Assembly: GCA_001655195.1 (NCBI GenBank)
Contig: LPNY01000139.1
Location: forward strand, 462,448 to 526,447
Source of the DNA: Arcobacter sp. EP1
GTDB taxonomy: Bacteria; Campylobacterota; Campylobacteria; Campylobacterales; Arcobacteraceae
Direction: 5' to 3'
DNA length: 64,000 nt
Shown here in pieces: positions 27,570 through 36,995 of this stretch (position 1 is its first letter; each line of letters starts with the position of its first letter). The translations under genes were made by a program, and so were the position numbers. The notes below the pieces were generated by a model. That model worked only from the letters and a program-made list of their open reading frames with translations. It did no database searches and was not told where the DNA came from.

Positions 27570-28397
27570 CTAAAAATGGTGTCCACTACAGTTTGATGTG
27601 TAGTTTCCTTTTGTTGCTTTTGCAACAATATTTAATGTTATGTTATATTTTTTGGCTATTTTTTCAATAACTTTTTTAGCTTTTTTATCAAAGGTAAAAA
27701 GCACTTCATACTCTTCTCCTGAGCAACCAATAGAGGGTTCAATCTTTGTTAAAAAATTAAATCCTACATTATTGGCTTTTGATAAACGCTCCAACTCAAA
27801 AAACAATCCATCTGAAATATCAAGTGCCGAATTAATATAAGGCGCTATTTCATAAAAGAACTTTGCATTGAGTTTGGGTTTGATAAACTTCGATTTTTTA
27901 TCAATTTTTTTACCCTTGAGTAATCGTTCTAAATCATTTCTACAACGACCAAGTTCACCTGTATATGCTACTAAGTTGTCTTTTTTTGTTCCTGTTCTTA
28001 AAACTGGTTTTTTAGTATGTGAGATGATTGTAACAGAGATATCAAGTTTTTCATTGCAAATAGTATCCCCACCAATAATTTCAATATTGTATGCTTTTGC
28101 AACTTTTTTAAAACCACTTGCTAACTCTTTTAATTGCTCTTTTGTATAACTTGCTGGAATTGCAACGGTTAAAAGTGCGTACTTTGGAATAGCATTCATA
28201 ACAATAGCGTCAGAGATATTAACTAACATCGCTTTTTGTGCAATCTGTTTTAGACTCATCCAGTCACGTTTAAAATGAACATTTTCAAAAAAAGCATCCA
28301 TACTGTAGACATAGTTACCTACAACAGCACCATCATCACCAATAAAACTACTCTTTTTTGAAATAAATTGTTTAATAAAATAGTCTTCTTTATTCAT
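27570..28397 (-). CDS. thiL: Thiamine-monophosphate kinase
   Basis: A 275-aa ThiL, which phosphorylates thiamine monophosphate to the active diphosphate cofactor. Motifs are the N-terminal SSFIGDDGAVVGNYVYSMDA, the metal-binding MLVNISDAIVMNAIPKYALL, EIIGGDTICNEK and ALDISDGLFFELERL. It is shorter than the E. coli protein (about 325 aa), mainly at the C-terminus, as is common for this phylum. An inverted repeat GAAACAA/TTGTTTC follows the stop codon. Confidence 0.93.
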   Translation of the reverse strand: MNKEDYFIKQFISKKSSFIGDDGAVVGNYVYSMDAFFENVHFKRDWMSLKQIAQKAMLVNISDAIVMNAIPKYALLTVAIPASYTKEQLKELASGFKKVAKAYNIEIIGGDTICNEKLDISVTIISHTKKPVLRTGTKKDNLVAYTGELGRCRNDLERLLKGKKIDKKSKFIKPKLNAKFFYEIAPYINSALDISDGLFFELERLSKANNVGFNFLTKIEPSIGCSGEEYEVLFTFDKKAKKVIEKIAKKYNITLNIVAKATKGNYTSNCSGHHF

Positions 28398-28510
28398 AGG
28401 GCGAAGTATAGCAAAAATAAGACTAGAAAGCTCTTTTCTTAGCGAAAGTTATCTCAATATAACACAATTCTTATTTTTCAATTCCTGATACTTTTCTTAA
28501 ATTGTTTAAT

Positions 28511-28556
28511 TAGGATAGAAATTATCCTATTTAATTTAAAAAAATTAGTGTATAAT
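28511..28556 (+). promoter_or_regulatory. Promoter and dyad operator of the superoxide reductase gene
   Basis: TAGGATA (28511-28517) and TATCCTA (28523-28529) form a perfect 7-bp inverted repeat with a 5-base spacer. TATAAT (28551-28556) follows 21 bases later, so the dyad sits on and just upstream of the -35 region. A ribosome-binding site (AGGAG) lies near 28577. The dyad is a good candidate for a dimeric redox-responsive regulator. Confidence 0.6.
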
Positions 28557-28584
28557 ATGCGCAATTTATTTTTAGGAGATTACA

Positions 28585-28968
28585 ATGCCAAAGATTAACA
28601 AATATGTTGATATTGATACAGTTGAGAGAGAAGCGAAAAAAGATTTAATTGATAGACACAGTCCGTTTATTCACTGTGCTGATACTGCAACTGCAGGTGA
28701 GCCATTTGAAGTAACAGTTAAAATGGGTAACGAATACACTCATCCAGATGATTTTGATCACTTTATTGAGTCTGTAACACTATTTAATGGTGATACTCAA
28801 TTAGCAAAAGCTTCTTACGTTCCAGGAACACTAGGAAATGTTAAAGCTCATAATACAACTACATTTACTATTATCCCAAATGGTAAAAAATTAAACTTAG
28901 TAGCTCACGGTTACTGTACAAAGCACGGTATCTGGGAAGGTACTCCTGTAGAAGTAGCAGTTAACTAA
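28585..28968 (+). CDS. Superoxide reductase (neelaredoxin/desulfoferrodoxin type)
   Basis: A 127-aa non-haem iron enzyme that reduces superoxide to hydrogen peroxide. The His/Cys iron site can be read from IDRHSPFIH (first His), YTHPDDFDHFI (two His) and the C-terminal GYCTKHGIWEG (Cys and His). The usual Glu of the EKHxP motif is replaced, with Asp-Arg before His. There is no N-terminal rubredoxin-like centre, so it is a one-iron enzyme. It stands alone with its own promoter and terminator. Confidence 0.92.
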   Translation: MPKINKYVDIDTVEREAKKDLIDRHSPFIHCADTATAGEPFEVTVKMGNEYTHPDDFDHFIESVTLFNGDTQLAKASYVPGTLGNVKAHNTTTFTIIPNGKKLNLVAHGYCTKHGIWEGTPVEVAVN

Positions 28969-28994
28969 TAACGCATACAAATACACTATTAAGA

Positions 28995-29023
28995 GGTTAG
29001 GGTTTTTACCTTAGCCTTTTTTT
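28995..29023 (+). terminator. Rho-independent terminator of the superoxide reductase gene
   Basis: GGTTAGGG (28995-29002) pairs with CCTTAGCC (29009-29016), with two G-T wobbles and a 6-base loop, and seven T residues follow (29017-29023). This is a classical intrinsic terminator. Confidence 0.82.
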
Positions 29024-29091
29024 ATGCCTAAAAAATAGAGTTAAAAAAATGAGGGTATATGAACAATGCGAAAAGAATCGCATTGTTTTAA

Positions 29092-29400
29092 TTACTTAAT
29101 AAAAGAGACGCAGTAGTCAACTAAAGAGTGTATTTTTAGTTTGAATTTTGAGTTTGGTGGAATATTAAACGTTTGAGGTGCTACGATTTTTTTCCAATCT
29201 TCTGCTGGCAACATTACTTCTAATTCACCTGCTTGAATATCCATAATTTCTTCATGAATAGAGATAAACTCATACTCACCCGGTAACATAATACCTAAAC
29301 TTTTTCGACTTCCATCATCAAAAACTAAACTTCGACTTGTTACATGCCCATCATATAAAATATTCGCAGACTTTGCAATAGTAACATTTGTAAACTTCAT
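29092..29400 (-). CDS. ppnP: Pyrimidine/purine nucleoside phosphorylase, PpnP type
   Basis: A 102-aa cupin-like protein of the former DUF1255. Motifs are ANILYDGHVTSRSLVFDDGS, KSLGIMLPGEYEF and FNIPPNSKFKLKI. In E. coli PpnP phosphorolyses a range of nucleosides. The length is typical (about 94-105). ATG at 29400 follows AAGG by 6 bases; a TTG at 29403 is less likely. Its gene converges with superoxide reductase. Confidence 0.92.
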   Translation of the reverse strand: MKFTNVTIAKSANILYDGHVTSRSLVFDDGSRKSLGIMLPGEYEFISIHEEIMDIQAGELEVMLPAEDWKKIVAPQTFNIPPNSKFKLKIHSLVDYCVSFIK

Positions 29401-29528
29401 CAATTACCTTTCCTAGTTATATTAATAAATTATAATACCATAATAATATTTAATCAAGCAATTGTGCAATATAGTTTAGCTATAATATTTCCCAATTATT
29501 GTCAAAACAAAACAAACTAGGATAGAAA

Positions 29529-29780
29529 ATGTCAAAAGCAAAAGCATTAGAAAAACTTTTAGAAAAAGAGGTATTACCAGAACTAAATGATTATATTGAT
29601 GACCTCTTTGAAATTATTGCCTCAAAAAAAGAGACTCCTGAAATCAAAGAAGAGTTACAAAATATTCAAGAGATGAAAAGTGATTTTTTAGCCATGCTCA
29701 ATGAAGCACAAAATGGTGAACTAGATGAAGAAGAGTGTGAAGAGATTATTTCAGATATTGAGGATATGAGACAAGAGTAG
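29529..29780 (+). CDS. Small acidic helical protein, 83 aa
   Basis: No family is recognised. The protein is almost wholly helical and acidic (KALEKLLEKEVLPELNDYID, then GELDEEECEEIISDIEDMRQ), with one Cys. Its stop codon is directly followed by the recO ATG, so it is the first gene of a recO transcription unit. A TATAAT near 29481 could serve as its -10 box. Confidence 0.75.
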   Translation: MSKAKALEKLLEKEVLPELNDYIDDLFEIIASKKETPEIKEELQNIQEMKSDFLAMLNEAQNGELDEEECEEIISDIEDMRQE

Positions 29781-30398
29781 ATGCAAGGTTATATTATCGA
29801 TGTAAAGTCTGTCAGAGATGACGACCTTATTGTCACCATAATCACACGAGAACATCTAATAACAGCCTACCGTTTTTACGGAGCACGCCACTCCAACATC
29901 AATATTGGTTATAAAATAGATTTTGAATTAGAGACAAATCTAAAATCAACCATGCCACGACTAAAAGATGTGATTCAACTAGGGTTTAACTGGATTTTAG
30001 ATAGGGATAAACTCTACTGTTGGCAACGCCTATTAAAACTTTTTTACCCTCACTTAAAAGATGTGGAAGTATTAGATAGTTTTTACTTTAAACTACTGGA
30101 CAATCTTGTTTCTAAAATCATTAAACAAAATCCAAAACGCGCTATCATCGAGTCATATATTCAACTACTAGAGTTTGAAGGACGTCTACACACAGAGTTT
30201 ATTTGCCTACTGTGTGATACTACTATCACTGAAAAAATATCACTGGTTCGCAGTTTTCACCCTGTACATGCAGAGTGTACCTACAGTAAACAGTTTAAAA
30301 TGAAAAAAGTCACCTCTTTATTTCATGATAAATCACTCATAATGTTTGAAGATGACGAGGTTGAGTATTTATGGAATTTGCTTCTTCAAGGTTTATAA
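29781..30398 (+). CDS. recO: DNA repair protein RecO
   Basis: A 205-aa RecO of the short Campylobacterota type, which with RecR loads RecA on gapped DNA. The N-terminal OB fold is MQGYIIDVKSVRDDDLIVTI. A Cys/His group (FICLLCDTTI, then FHPVHAEC) may form the zinc site seen in other RecO proteins. It is preceded immediately by the small acidic gene and followed after 52 bases by a large signalling-like gene. Confidence 0.85.
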   Translation: MQGYIIDVKSVRDDDLIVTIITREHLITAYRFYGARHSNINIGYKIDFELETNLKSTMPRLKDVIQLGFNWILDRDKLYCWQRLLKLFYPHLKDVEVLDSFYFKLLDNLVSKIIKQNPKRAIIESYIQLLEFEGRLHTEFICLLCDTTITEKISLVRSFHPVHAECTYSKQFKMKKVTSLFHDKSLIMFEDDEVEYLWNLLLQGL

Positions 30399-30450
30399 GA
30401 CTATAATATATACCATTATTTTATACTAATTAGTTTATGGGAGAGCCGTT

Positions 30451-32850
30451 ATGTTTGCACTAGAAGAAGAGAATAATTTAGCTGATTTTTTAGATTTAGA
30501 TAGTGAAGATATTATCATTCAAAACTTAGTCAAAAAGTACGCCCTTCCTGAAGATGAAGGCTTTATTGACAATAACAATATAGCATATGCAAGTATTATA
30601 GAGTTTATAACCCAACGCTATCTTGCCAATCAAGATATTCCCGATGATATTCACAGTGAAATTAATAATAATATTAACTTTCAAGCCTTTTTATTAGAGC
30701 ATGTCAAAGAGAAAATGAATCATGTTATCAACGATAAATCCACAAAAATCTATAAAGAGATTGTCACTATAATTCACCTGCTCTCTTTTGGAAAAAACTA
30801 TGAAGTATTTGAAAACTACAACTACTATAACTATGAAAATATCTCTACCCTCTTTAGAGATTATGAAGAGCGTCTTGTTTTAGCCCAAGAACTCTCAGAA
30901 CTTGAGTTTAAACTGATGTTTGATTATTACATCACGCTCATTGAACTCTTTAATGAAATTTGTACCATAAATGCAATCGATATTCAAAGAAAACGCAGTA
31001 TTAAGAAATTTATTGAGTTACTAAGTGAAACCATTAATATGGTTAAATATCGTCTCAAATTGGATGAAGAACATATTGGAAAACTCAATAATATCATGGG
31101 GAAATTTCTATTTTATTATTCTCATGTACCCTTTATCGAAAAGAAAAATAAAGATGCCAAATATTTAATCGAAGAGTTCTATTTTAACTTTGAAAAATTA
31201 AGCGACGGTTATGCACTAAGCCAAGAGACAAACTTTGGAAACTGCAAAGATATCACTGTCTATTATAAGATTTATCTCAATAACGCTACAACCCTTTTAT
31301 TGACTCTATTGTATAAACTTGAAAAGTACTATACTAAAGAGGAGTATGACCATCTAGTATTATTTAAAAACATTAAACTGCTTTATAAAAATATGATTCA
31401 CCATACCCCTAAAAAAGAGTTTGAAAGCCTTGATGAGTTTAGAAATATTCTTTTAAATAACTACCTTTTTATCTATGATGAAACACAATTTAAAGAGAGT
31501 TACTTTTTTATCTTAAACGATTTTATGAATAAAAAAGAGTTTAACAGCTCCAATATGGAACTGATTTTTTATATTATTCTCTTTTCTAAACAGTGTGATA
31601 ATACGCTGCTTATTTCCATACTACAACTCATGATTAGTTTTGATAAGTATGCCAATGATTACCATGAATACTATAAATTAAAAGTGTGTGATTTAATCAT
31701 TCAAAAACTCACCCAAGCAAAAAGTAAAGCTATCAAAGAATCCCTTGATTACGAAATCATAAACTACATTGAACAAAATAAAACAGCTTCACATCTTATG
31801 CCTATGTATTCAAAAATTTATCTTTCATTGGCAGTTTATTACTCTTTTTTCTTTGATAAAAGTTCCCAAGATAAAGTGTTAGATTGTTATGCGACGTATA
31901 TTTATATCAACTCTAAAGAGCCCCTAGAACAAGAGTTTAAAGAACTCAATACCCAGCTGTTGAAAAATATTGGAAAATACACCGTTGTGAGTTTAAATGT
32001 ACAACTCAAAGCGATTACTGACGAGAATCTATTTGAAATGGCAAACCACACTTTACAAAACTATTTTCAAGAAGATGAGATTCGTCGTAAATACCAAATC
32101 AATCAAAGCTTAGTTAATATTATCAGTGATATCTACAAAGAAGATGGGCTCAATAATGAAAAGCTTAATAGACACATGGAAAAACTCATCTCTAATGATA
32201 TTTTTTATGGTTTAGCTAAAAGTAATATTAGTGGCTTAAAACAAGATGAACAAATTCAAGATCTAGGTTATGAAACGGTTGAAGTTGCTTTAATTGAAGA
32301 TTTCGAACTTCATTTATCCTATTCAACCATTTACAAAAAAATCTTTAGTCACATTTTTGAAAATAACCAAGCTTTTATCCAACAAAATATCACCAATATT
32401 TTAACCAGTTACCTTAAGAGTATTCCCTTGTATATTGACTCTATTACTCACTTAAACAATATATCACAACTTATAAAAAGTCTGGAGAGTTACCAAGAGG
32501 AATTTATCTTTGTTGAGATTTATATTAACAATCTTGAAATGCTTAATAAAAAATACTCTTACTACAAAGGTAACAGTTACTTTAAACAAATAGCAACGCA
32601 AATCAATGATATTGTACCAACCTTTAGACTCAATGGTCCAAAAGTCTGTTTTATCCTTGAAAAAGGTAGTGAATATAAAACGATTATTGATTCTATTAAA
32701 AAACTAAATGGAACCATTGAAGAAAATGTTTATACCATAGAGCCAATTATAGCTGTAACGTGGGCAGAGGCAAAAACAGTCTTAGAAAAGTCTAGTTATG
32801 CTTTAGAGAGTGCCAAAAGTAGTCAAGAGCACTATTTTGAATTTGAGTAG
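30451..32850 (+). CDS. Large helical protein ending in a degenerate GGDEF domain
   Basis: A 799-aa cytoplasmic protein with no signal peptide or membrane helix. Residues 1-670 are helical and not assigned. The last 120 residues follow the GGDEF fold (FIFVEIYINNLEMLNKKYSY, then GNSYFKQIATQINDIVP). The signature loop reads RLNGPKVCF at about residues 726-734 where active enzymes have RxGGDEF, so it should not make cyclic di-GMP. It may bind a nucleotide or act as a scaffold. It may be cotranscribed with recO. Confidence 0.75.
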   Translation: MFALEEENNLADFLDLDSEDIIIQNLVKKYALPEDEGFIDNNNIAYASIIEFITQRYLANQDIPDDIHSEINNNINFQAFLLEHVKEKMNHVINDKSTKIYKEIVTIIHLLSFGKNYEVFENYNYYNYENISTLFRDYEERLVLAQELSELEFKLMFDYYITLIELFNEICTINAIDIQRKRSIKKFIELLSETINMVKYRLKLDEEHIGKLNNIMGKFLFYYSHVPFIEKKNKDAKYLIEEFYFNFEKLSDGYALSQETNFGNCKDITVYYKIYLNNATTLLLTLLYKLEKYYTKEEYDHLVLFKNIKLLYKNMIHHTPKKEFESLDEFRNILLNNYLFIYDETQFKESYFFILNDFMNKKEFNSSNMELIFYIILFSKQCDNTLLISILQLMISFDKYANDYHEYYKLKVCDLIIQKLTQAKSKAIKESLDYEIINYIEQNKTASHLMPMYSKIYLSLAVYYSFFFDKSSQDKVLDCYATYIYINSKEPLEQEFKELNTQLLKNIGKYTVVSLNVQLKAITDENLFEMANHTLQNYFQEDEIRRKYQINQSLVNIISDIYKEDGLNNEKLNRHMEKLISNDIFYGLAKSNISGLKQDEQIQDLGYETVEVALIEDFELHLSYSTIYKKIFSHIFENNQAFIQQNITNILTSYLKSIPLYIDSITHLNNISQLIKSLESYQEEFIFVEIYINNLEMLNKKYSYYKGNSYFKQIATQINDIVPTFRLNGPKVCFILEKGSEYKTIIDSIKKLNGTIEENVYTIEPIIAVTWAEAKTVLEKSSYALESAKSSQEHYFEFE

Positions 32851-32873
32851 CGAAGAGTAATCTTCGCCTTAAA

Positions 32874-33695
32874 CTACTCTTCGTCTAAAAGTCGCTCTTG
32901 TAATTTAACAACAGCTTGATAAAAGAGTTGTGTATCTAAACCATACGTTTTCGCTTTTTTCATTGCACTATTTACACAGTCACTTCCTAAGGGATCTCTT
33001 ACATCACAAGCAGTCTTGATGACATCTAGGATTTGAGCTTGCTGTAAATACTCTGGGTCACAATTTTCTAAATCATCAACATACTTAATAGAAGAGACCA
33101 ATTTTTCACTGAGTTTCCAATGTTCAAAAACCAATGCCGTCACTTCTGATGTGGTATAACCACTCATCTCTTTTTCTAAAGCTGGGATATTCTTAGTTTG
33201 AGTAAACTCTTCTTTAAAAGGTTCAGTTTTTTCATTACTAGCAATTACATCAGCAATAATAAACTTCCCTGCTTCTTGCAGTAGTGCAGGAAGGACTAAC
33301 TCATCGCGTAATTCCGCATCAAGTTTTGTTAACCAAATATTTGCCAAAGAGGTTGCAATATTTGAAAGTCGCATAAAATCATCCCCTGATAAACTATAGG
33401 GTTCAAGGTCTGTTTTAATAAGATTATTAATAATACTTGCAATTGCAATAGAAACCGTAAAGTTAATTCCTAACAGATTTATTGCTCGGCTTGGTGTCTC
33501 AACGGCACTTCGAAACCCAAACATAGCAGAGTTAGTAGTTTTTAACAATGTTGTGATTACTAATGCATCTTTTTCGATAATACGAAGTAGTTTTAGAGCA
33601 TCTTTACAATCCTCTTTTCTATAATTTTCTATCTCTATAATTGTTTGAGGTAATGGTGGTAATGACTCAATTTTATTTAAAATACCATTTGACAT
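32874..33695 (-). CDS. HDOD-domain protein, copy 2
   Basis: A 273-aa HDOD-only protein. The motif LPPLPQTIIEIENYRKEDCK opens the domain and SAMFGFRSAVETPSRAINLL is its central signature; the His and Asp residues of an active HD phosphohydrolase are absent, as is normal for HDOD. It is a paralogue of the gene directly upstream with nearly the same layout, which suggests tandem duplication. HDOD proteins work in signalling and development; no partner is seen here. Confidence 0.88.
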   Translation of the reverse strand: MSNGILNKIESLPPLPQTIIEIENYRKEDCKDALKLLRIIEKDALVITTLLKTTNSAMFGFRSAVETPSRAINLLGINFTVSIAIASIINNLIKTDLEPYSLSGDDFMRLSNIATSLANIWLTKLDAELRDELVLPALLQEAGKFIIADVIASNEKTEPFKEEFTQTKNIPALEKEMSGYTTSEVTALVFEHWKLSEKLVSSIKYVDDLENCDPEYLQQAQILDVIKTACDVRDPLGSDCVNSAMKKAKTYGLDTQLFYQAVVKLQERLLDEE

Positions 33696-33742
33696 TTAAT
33701 TCCTTAAAAATACTTATAACTAAAAGTTATTATAACACTATA

Positions 33743-34552
33743 TCAATTATTTTCTAATTTCTCTCGAAGTTTTTGTATTGCTTTTTCAAAAAGTTCCCTA
33801 TCTAACTTATATTTTTCGACTTCTTTACGTGCAGTTTCAAGACTTTTTTCACTTAAAGGGTCAATAAGATTACAAGCAATTTTAATCACATGTAAATAAG
33901 CTGTTTTAACACTGTCATTGGCCTCTGGATAATCAATATGCTCAATGATTCGTGATAAATCATCATTAAGTCGCCAGTGCTTAAAAATCATGGCAGTTAC
34001 TTCAGAAGTACTGTACCCTACTAACTCTTTTTCTGCTTTAAAATCGCAATTGTAAAGGTTAAGTAAATCATTAAACTCTTTGGCCCTGTCCTCTTTTAAT
34101 AGAATACTTGAGATAATAAATTTCCCTATCTCTTGAAGTAATGCTGGAAGTTGAAGATCTTCTTTTAACTCAACAGATATCTCATCTGCCCAAACTTGCG
34201 CTAAAGTAAACTGTAGTTGAGAGTTATGAATAAAAGCATCATCCGTTAACCCATAGGGAGAGAGGTCAGTTTTAACAAGATTGTTTAAAATACTTGACAT
34301 GATAACTGCAAGAGAAAAATTAATTCCTAAAAGATTGATAGCCCGACTGGGTGTCTCTACACTTCCACGAAAACCAAACAACGAGGAATTTGCTGCTTTT
34401 AACAGCGTTGAAACCACTAAAGGATCTTTTTCAATAATCGCTAAAAGGGTTTCAGGTTGAAGTTGGTTATTTGTTTCAAATTCTACAATTTTGAGAAGTG
34501 TTTTAGGTAAAGGAGGTAAAGATTCTATTTGATCAATAAGCTGCAGTTCCAT
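33743..34552 (-). CDS. HDOD-domain protein, copy 1
   Basis: A 269-aa HDOD-only protein. Signatures are IESLPPLPKTLLKIVEFETN and SSLFGFRGSVETPSRAINLL, and YSTSEVTAMIFKHWRLND later in the domain. It resembles the downstream copy along its whole length, with the same FRxxVETPSRAINLLGINF block, so the two are recent or conserved tandem paralogues. They lie 47 bases apart on the same strand. Confidence 0.88.
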   Translation of the reverse strand: MELQLIDQIESLPPLPKTLLKIVEFETNNQLQPETLLAIIEKDPLVVSTLLKAANSSLFGFRGSVETPSRAINLLGINFSLAVIMSSILNNLVKTDLSPYGLTDDAFIHNSQLQFTLAQVWADEISVELKEDLQLPALLQEIGKFIISSILLKEDRAKEFNDLLNLYNCDFKAEKELVGYSTSEVTAMIFKHWRLNDDLSRIIEHIDYPEANDSVKTAYLHVIKIACNLIDPLSEKSLETARKEVEKYKLDRELFEKAIQKLREKLENN

Positions 34553-34640
34553 TACAAGTATCCTTAACTAAATATGATTAATTATAACAAAAATAGATTC
34601 ATATTAGCTATTAACAAAATAATATAACATGTAAAATTCA

Positions 34641-34670
34641 ATTAAAGCTTAGAAATAACTAAGCTTTAAT
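34641..34670 (-). terminator. Hairpin after ychF
   Basis: ATTAAAGCTTAG (34641-34652) and CTAAGCTTTAAT (34659-34670) form a perfect 12-bp stem with a 6-base loop. It lies just downstream of the ychF stop codon and before the HDOD pair. No long T run follows on the minus strand. Confidence 0.6.
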
Positions 34671-34684
34671 CAAAAAATTATTTT

Positions 34685-35788
34685 TTAAGTATTAAATCTA
34701 AAGTGCATAACATCTCCGTCTTGCACGATATAATCTTTTCCTTCAAGTCTTAGCTTTCCAGCCTCTTTACATTTAGCTTCGCCACCATTTGCCACGTAAT
34801 CTTCATAAGAGATTACTTCAGCTTTGATAAACCCTTTTTCAAAGTCATTATGAATTACAGCTGCTGCTTGTGGTGCTTTTGTATTTTTTCGAATTGTCCA
34901 AGCTCTAACTTCTACTTTACCAGCAGTAAAGTATGATTGTAGTCCTAACTTATCAAACGCTTTATGGATAATTTGTTCTAACCCTGATTCTTCTACCCCT
35001 AAATCAGCTAATAGTTCTTTTGCTTCCTCATCATCCATACCAACAAGTTCTTCTTCAATTTTTGCACAAAGTGTAATCACATCTGCATTAACAGTAACTG
35101 CATGCTCTTTTAGCACCTCAACATACTCATTAGTTCCATCCATTAAAGAGTCTTCATCCATGTTTGCACCATAAATTACATCTTTGTTTGATAAGAAACG
35201 TAACTCTTTATCCATAGAAAGGAAGAACTCATTTTCAATATCATCAAATGTTTTTACAGGTTGAAGGTCCTCTAAGTGTGCCATTAAGCTTTCCGCAACT
35301 TTTAATTGAGCTGCTGCTTCTTTAGATGCTTTTGACTGTTTTTTTAATTTTTCAATCTTTTTTTCAACTTGAGTAATATCTGCATAGATTAACTCTGTTT
35401 CAATAATTTCAATATCTCGTAGTGGATTTACATCTCCCTCAACGTGGGTAATGTTTCCATCTTCAAAACATCGTACCATATGTAAAATCACTTCAACTTC
35501 TCGAATGTTAGATAAGAATTGATTTCCTAATCCTTCACCTTTTGATGCCCCTCTTACTAATCCAGCAATATCAACAAAATCAATTGTTGAGTGTTGAATT
35601 TTATCAGGAATAACAATTTTTGCTAATTCATCAAGTCGTTTATCTGGAACTGGAACCACTGCTTTATTTGGTTCAATTGTACAAAACGGATAGTTTTGTG
35701 CTTCTGCATTTTGTGCTTTTGTTAATGCATTAAATGTTGTTGATTTTCCGACATTTGGAAGTCCAACGATTCCTACACCTAATCCCAT
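34685..35788 (-). CDS. ychF: Redox-regulated ATPase YchF
   Basis: A 367-aa Obg-like P-loop protein of the YchF/OLA1 group that prefers ATP and binds ribosomes. The G1 loop is [16 protein letters not shown]3 is [20 protein letters not shown], the specificity loop is degenerate (GANMDED), and a TGS domain closes the protein ([16 protein letters not shown]). Standard length. Confidence 0.96.
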   Translation of the reverse strand: MGLGVGIVGLPNVGKSTTFNALTKAQNAEAQNYPFCTIEPNKAVVPVPDKRLDELAKIVIPDKIQHSTIDFVDIAGLVRGASKGEGLGNQFLSNIREVEVILHMVRCFEDGNITHVEGDVNPLRDIEIIETELIYADITQVEKKIEKLKKQSKASKEAAAQLKVAESLMAHLEDLQPVKTFDDIENEFFLSMDKELRFLSNKDVIYGANMDEDSLMDGTNEYVEVLKEHAVTVNADVITLCAKIEEELVGMDDEEAKELLADLGVEESGLEQIIHKAFDKLGLQSYFTAGKVEVRAWTIRKNTKAPQAAAVIHNDFEKGFIKAEVISYEDYVANGGEAKCKEAGKLRLEGKDYIVQDGDVMHFRFNT

Positions 35789-36010
35789 GGGTTACCTCTT
35801 GTTATATTTTATTTTTATTCGCGAATTATAGGTAAAAAAGGCAAAAAATCAGATAAAATTATCAACTAGTACTAAAGAAGAAGTTCATTTTGACTCTGTT
35901 CCTTATTATTCTCACAGAATTTATGTCTTAAAAAATAAAAATAATAACTCAAGAAATCATATTACAACATCAATAATAAGTGATGCATAGGAAAAAAATG
36001 AGGAACAAAG

Positions 36011-36052
36011 AGGAAAGAAAATTTCAGCTTGACTTCAGAAAAGTTCCCTTTT
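36011..36052. repeat. Solitary partial REP-like element
   Basis: This stretch matches the REP units near 48.5 kb over the part TTCAGCTT-GACTTCAGAAAAG and TTCCCTTTT, but lacks the GGGGTCTGACCCC palindrome. It lies just after the last gene of the T2SS operon, an intergenic position typical for REP elements. Confidence 0.65.
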
Positions 36053-36059
36053 AAGGATA

Positions 36060-36575
36060 TTAGATACCATTTATCATGAGTGCATTAGTCATAGTTGTAG
36101 ATTGTGCCTTTTGCTTTAAAAGAATAGTATAAATTCGACTATTCTCTTTTGAAATGGCAACTTTAAAAACCTCTATATTTTTTAAGATTTGATCCGTATA
36201 GGCTTGTGAAAAAAAAGAATCTAACAATTCACTTTCATTAAATTTTGAAAAGCTCTCTATTCTAAAAAGACTTTTCTCTCGCGAAACTATATAAGTAACA
36301 TGTTTAAAGAAAGAGTTATGGTACATATTTTTTGTCTCCAACTTTAAAATTGCAAAACCAAAACGATCAAAAGAGATTTTAACTTTCGACGCATGGGCTA
36401 TATCTTCATAAAAGAGTTTTTTAATTCTTTTTTTATCAACCTTATCTTTGAGTTTCTGAGTGTAAAAATCATTTGTTGATTGTGTTATATCTAACGTTTT
36501 ATATAAAAATAGGAGTACCATTGAAAAAAGCATGATACTAATAAGAACCTCAAGTAATGAAAATGCCTTTTTCAT
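36060..36575 (-). CDS. gspJ: T2SS minor pseudopilin, GspJ-like
   Basis: A 171-aa prepilin-like protein with a short leader (MKKA) and the type IV pilin N-terminus FSLLEVLISIMLFSMVLLFL, Glu at mature position 5. The residue before the cleavage site is Ala instead of Gly. It is the last gene of the secretion operon and overlaps the preceding pseudopilin gene by 4 bases. GspJ is assigned from position, size and the Leu-rich helix; the I/J assignment could be reversed. Confidence 0.68.
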   Translation of the reverse strand: MKKAFSLLEVLISIMLFSMVLLFLYKTLDITQSTNDFYTQKLKDKVDKKRIKKLFYEDIAHASKVKISFDRFGFAILKLETKNMYHNSFFKHVTYIVSREKSLFRIESFSKFNESELLDSFFSQAYTDQILKNIEVFKVAISKENSRIYTILLKQKAQSTTMTNALMINGI

Positions 36576-36991
36576 TGAATATTTATCACCTTGTAAAACT
36601 TTCTTTCAACTTTATCTTTTACACTATACGTAGATTCAATCACTTGAAAACTTACAAGAGTTTCGAGTTCATTTTCTTCTTTAATTTCCTTATCTTTTAT
36701 CACTATATTGGATACTTCTAAATGGTTCTTTATACTATCCTCTACAATAGTTAAACTTTTTGTAATATCATGTTTTAAATTTCTATTTTCAGCCTTTATA
36801 TAATCCAAAGCAAATAAAGAGATATAAGATTTATACAAACTATTTTCATCACTTTTTTCAATGATATGTAAATTATTACTTTTAATCTGCAATAAGGAAC
36901 CAATGACAATTGTTATTAAAAGAATAGAAATCAATACCTCAATAATTGTTAATGCTTTTTTAGTTCTATAGCGACTTGTATTTTTACCCAT
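36572..36991 (-). CDS. gspI: T2SS minor pseudopilin, GspI-like
   Basis: A 139-aa prepilin-like protein with an unusually long basic leader (MGKNTSRYRTKKA) before LTIIEVLISILLITIVIGSL. Glu5 of the mature protein is kept; the residue before the cleavage site is Ala. The rest is a small periplasmic domain. Placement between gspE and a GspJ-like gene and its size fit GspI, part of the pseudopilus tip. Confidence 0.66.
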   Translation of the reverse strand: MGKNTSRYRTKKALTIIEVLISILLITIVIGSLLQIKSNNLHIIEKSDENSLYKSYISLFALDYIKAENRNLKHDITKSLTIVEDSIKNHLEVSNIVIKDKEIKEENELETLVSFQVIESTYSVKDKVERKFYKVINIQ

Positions 36992-36995
36992 TAGA

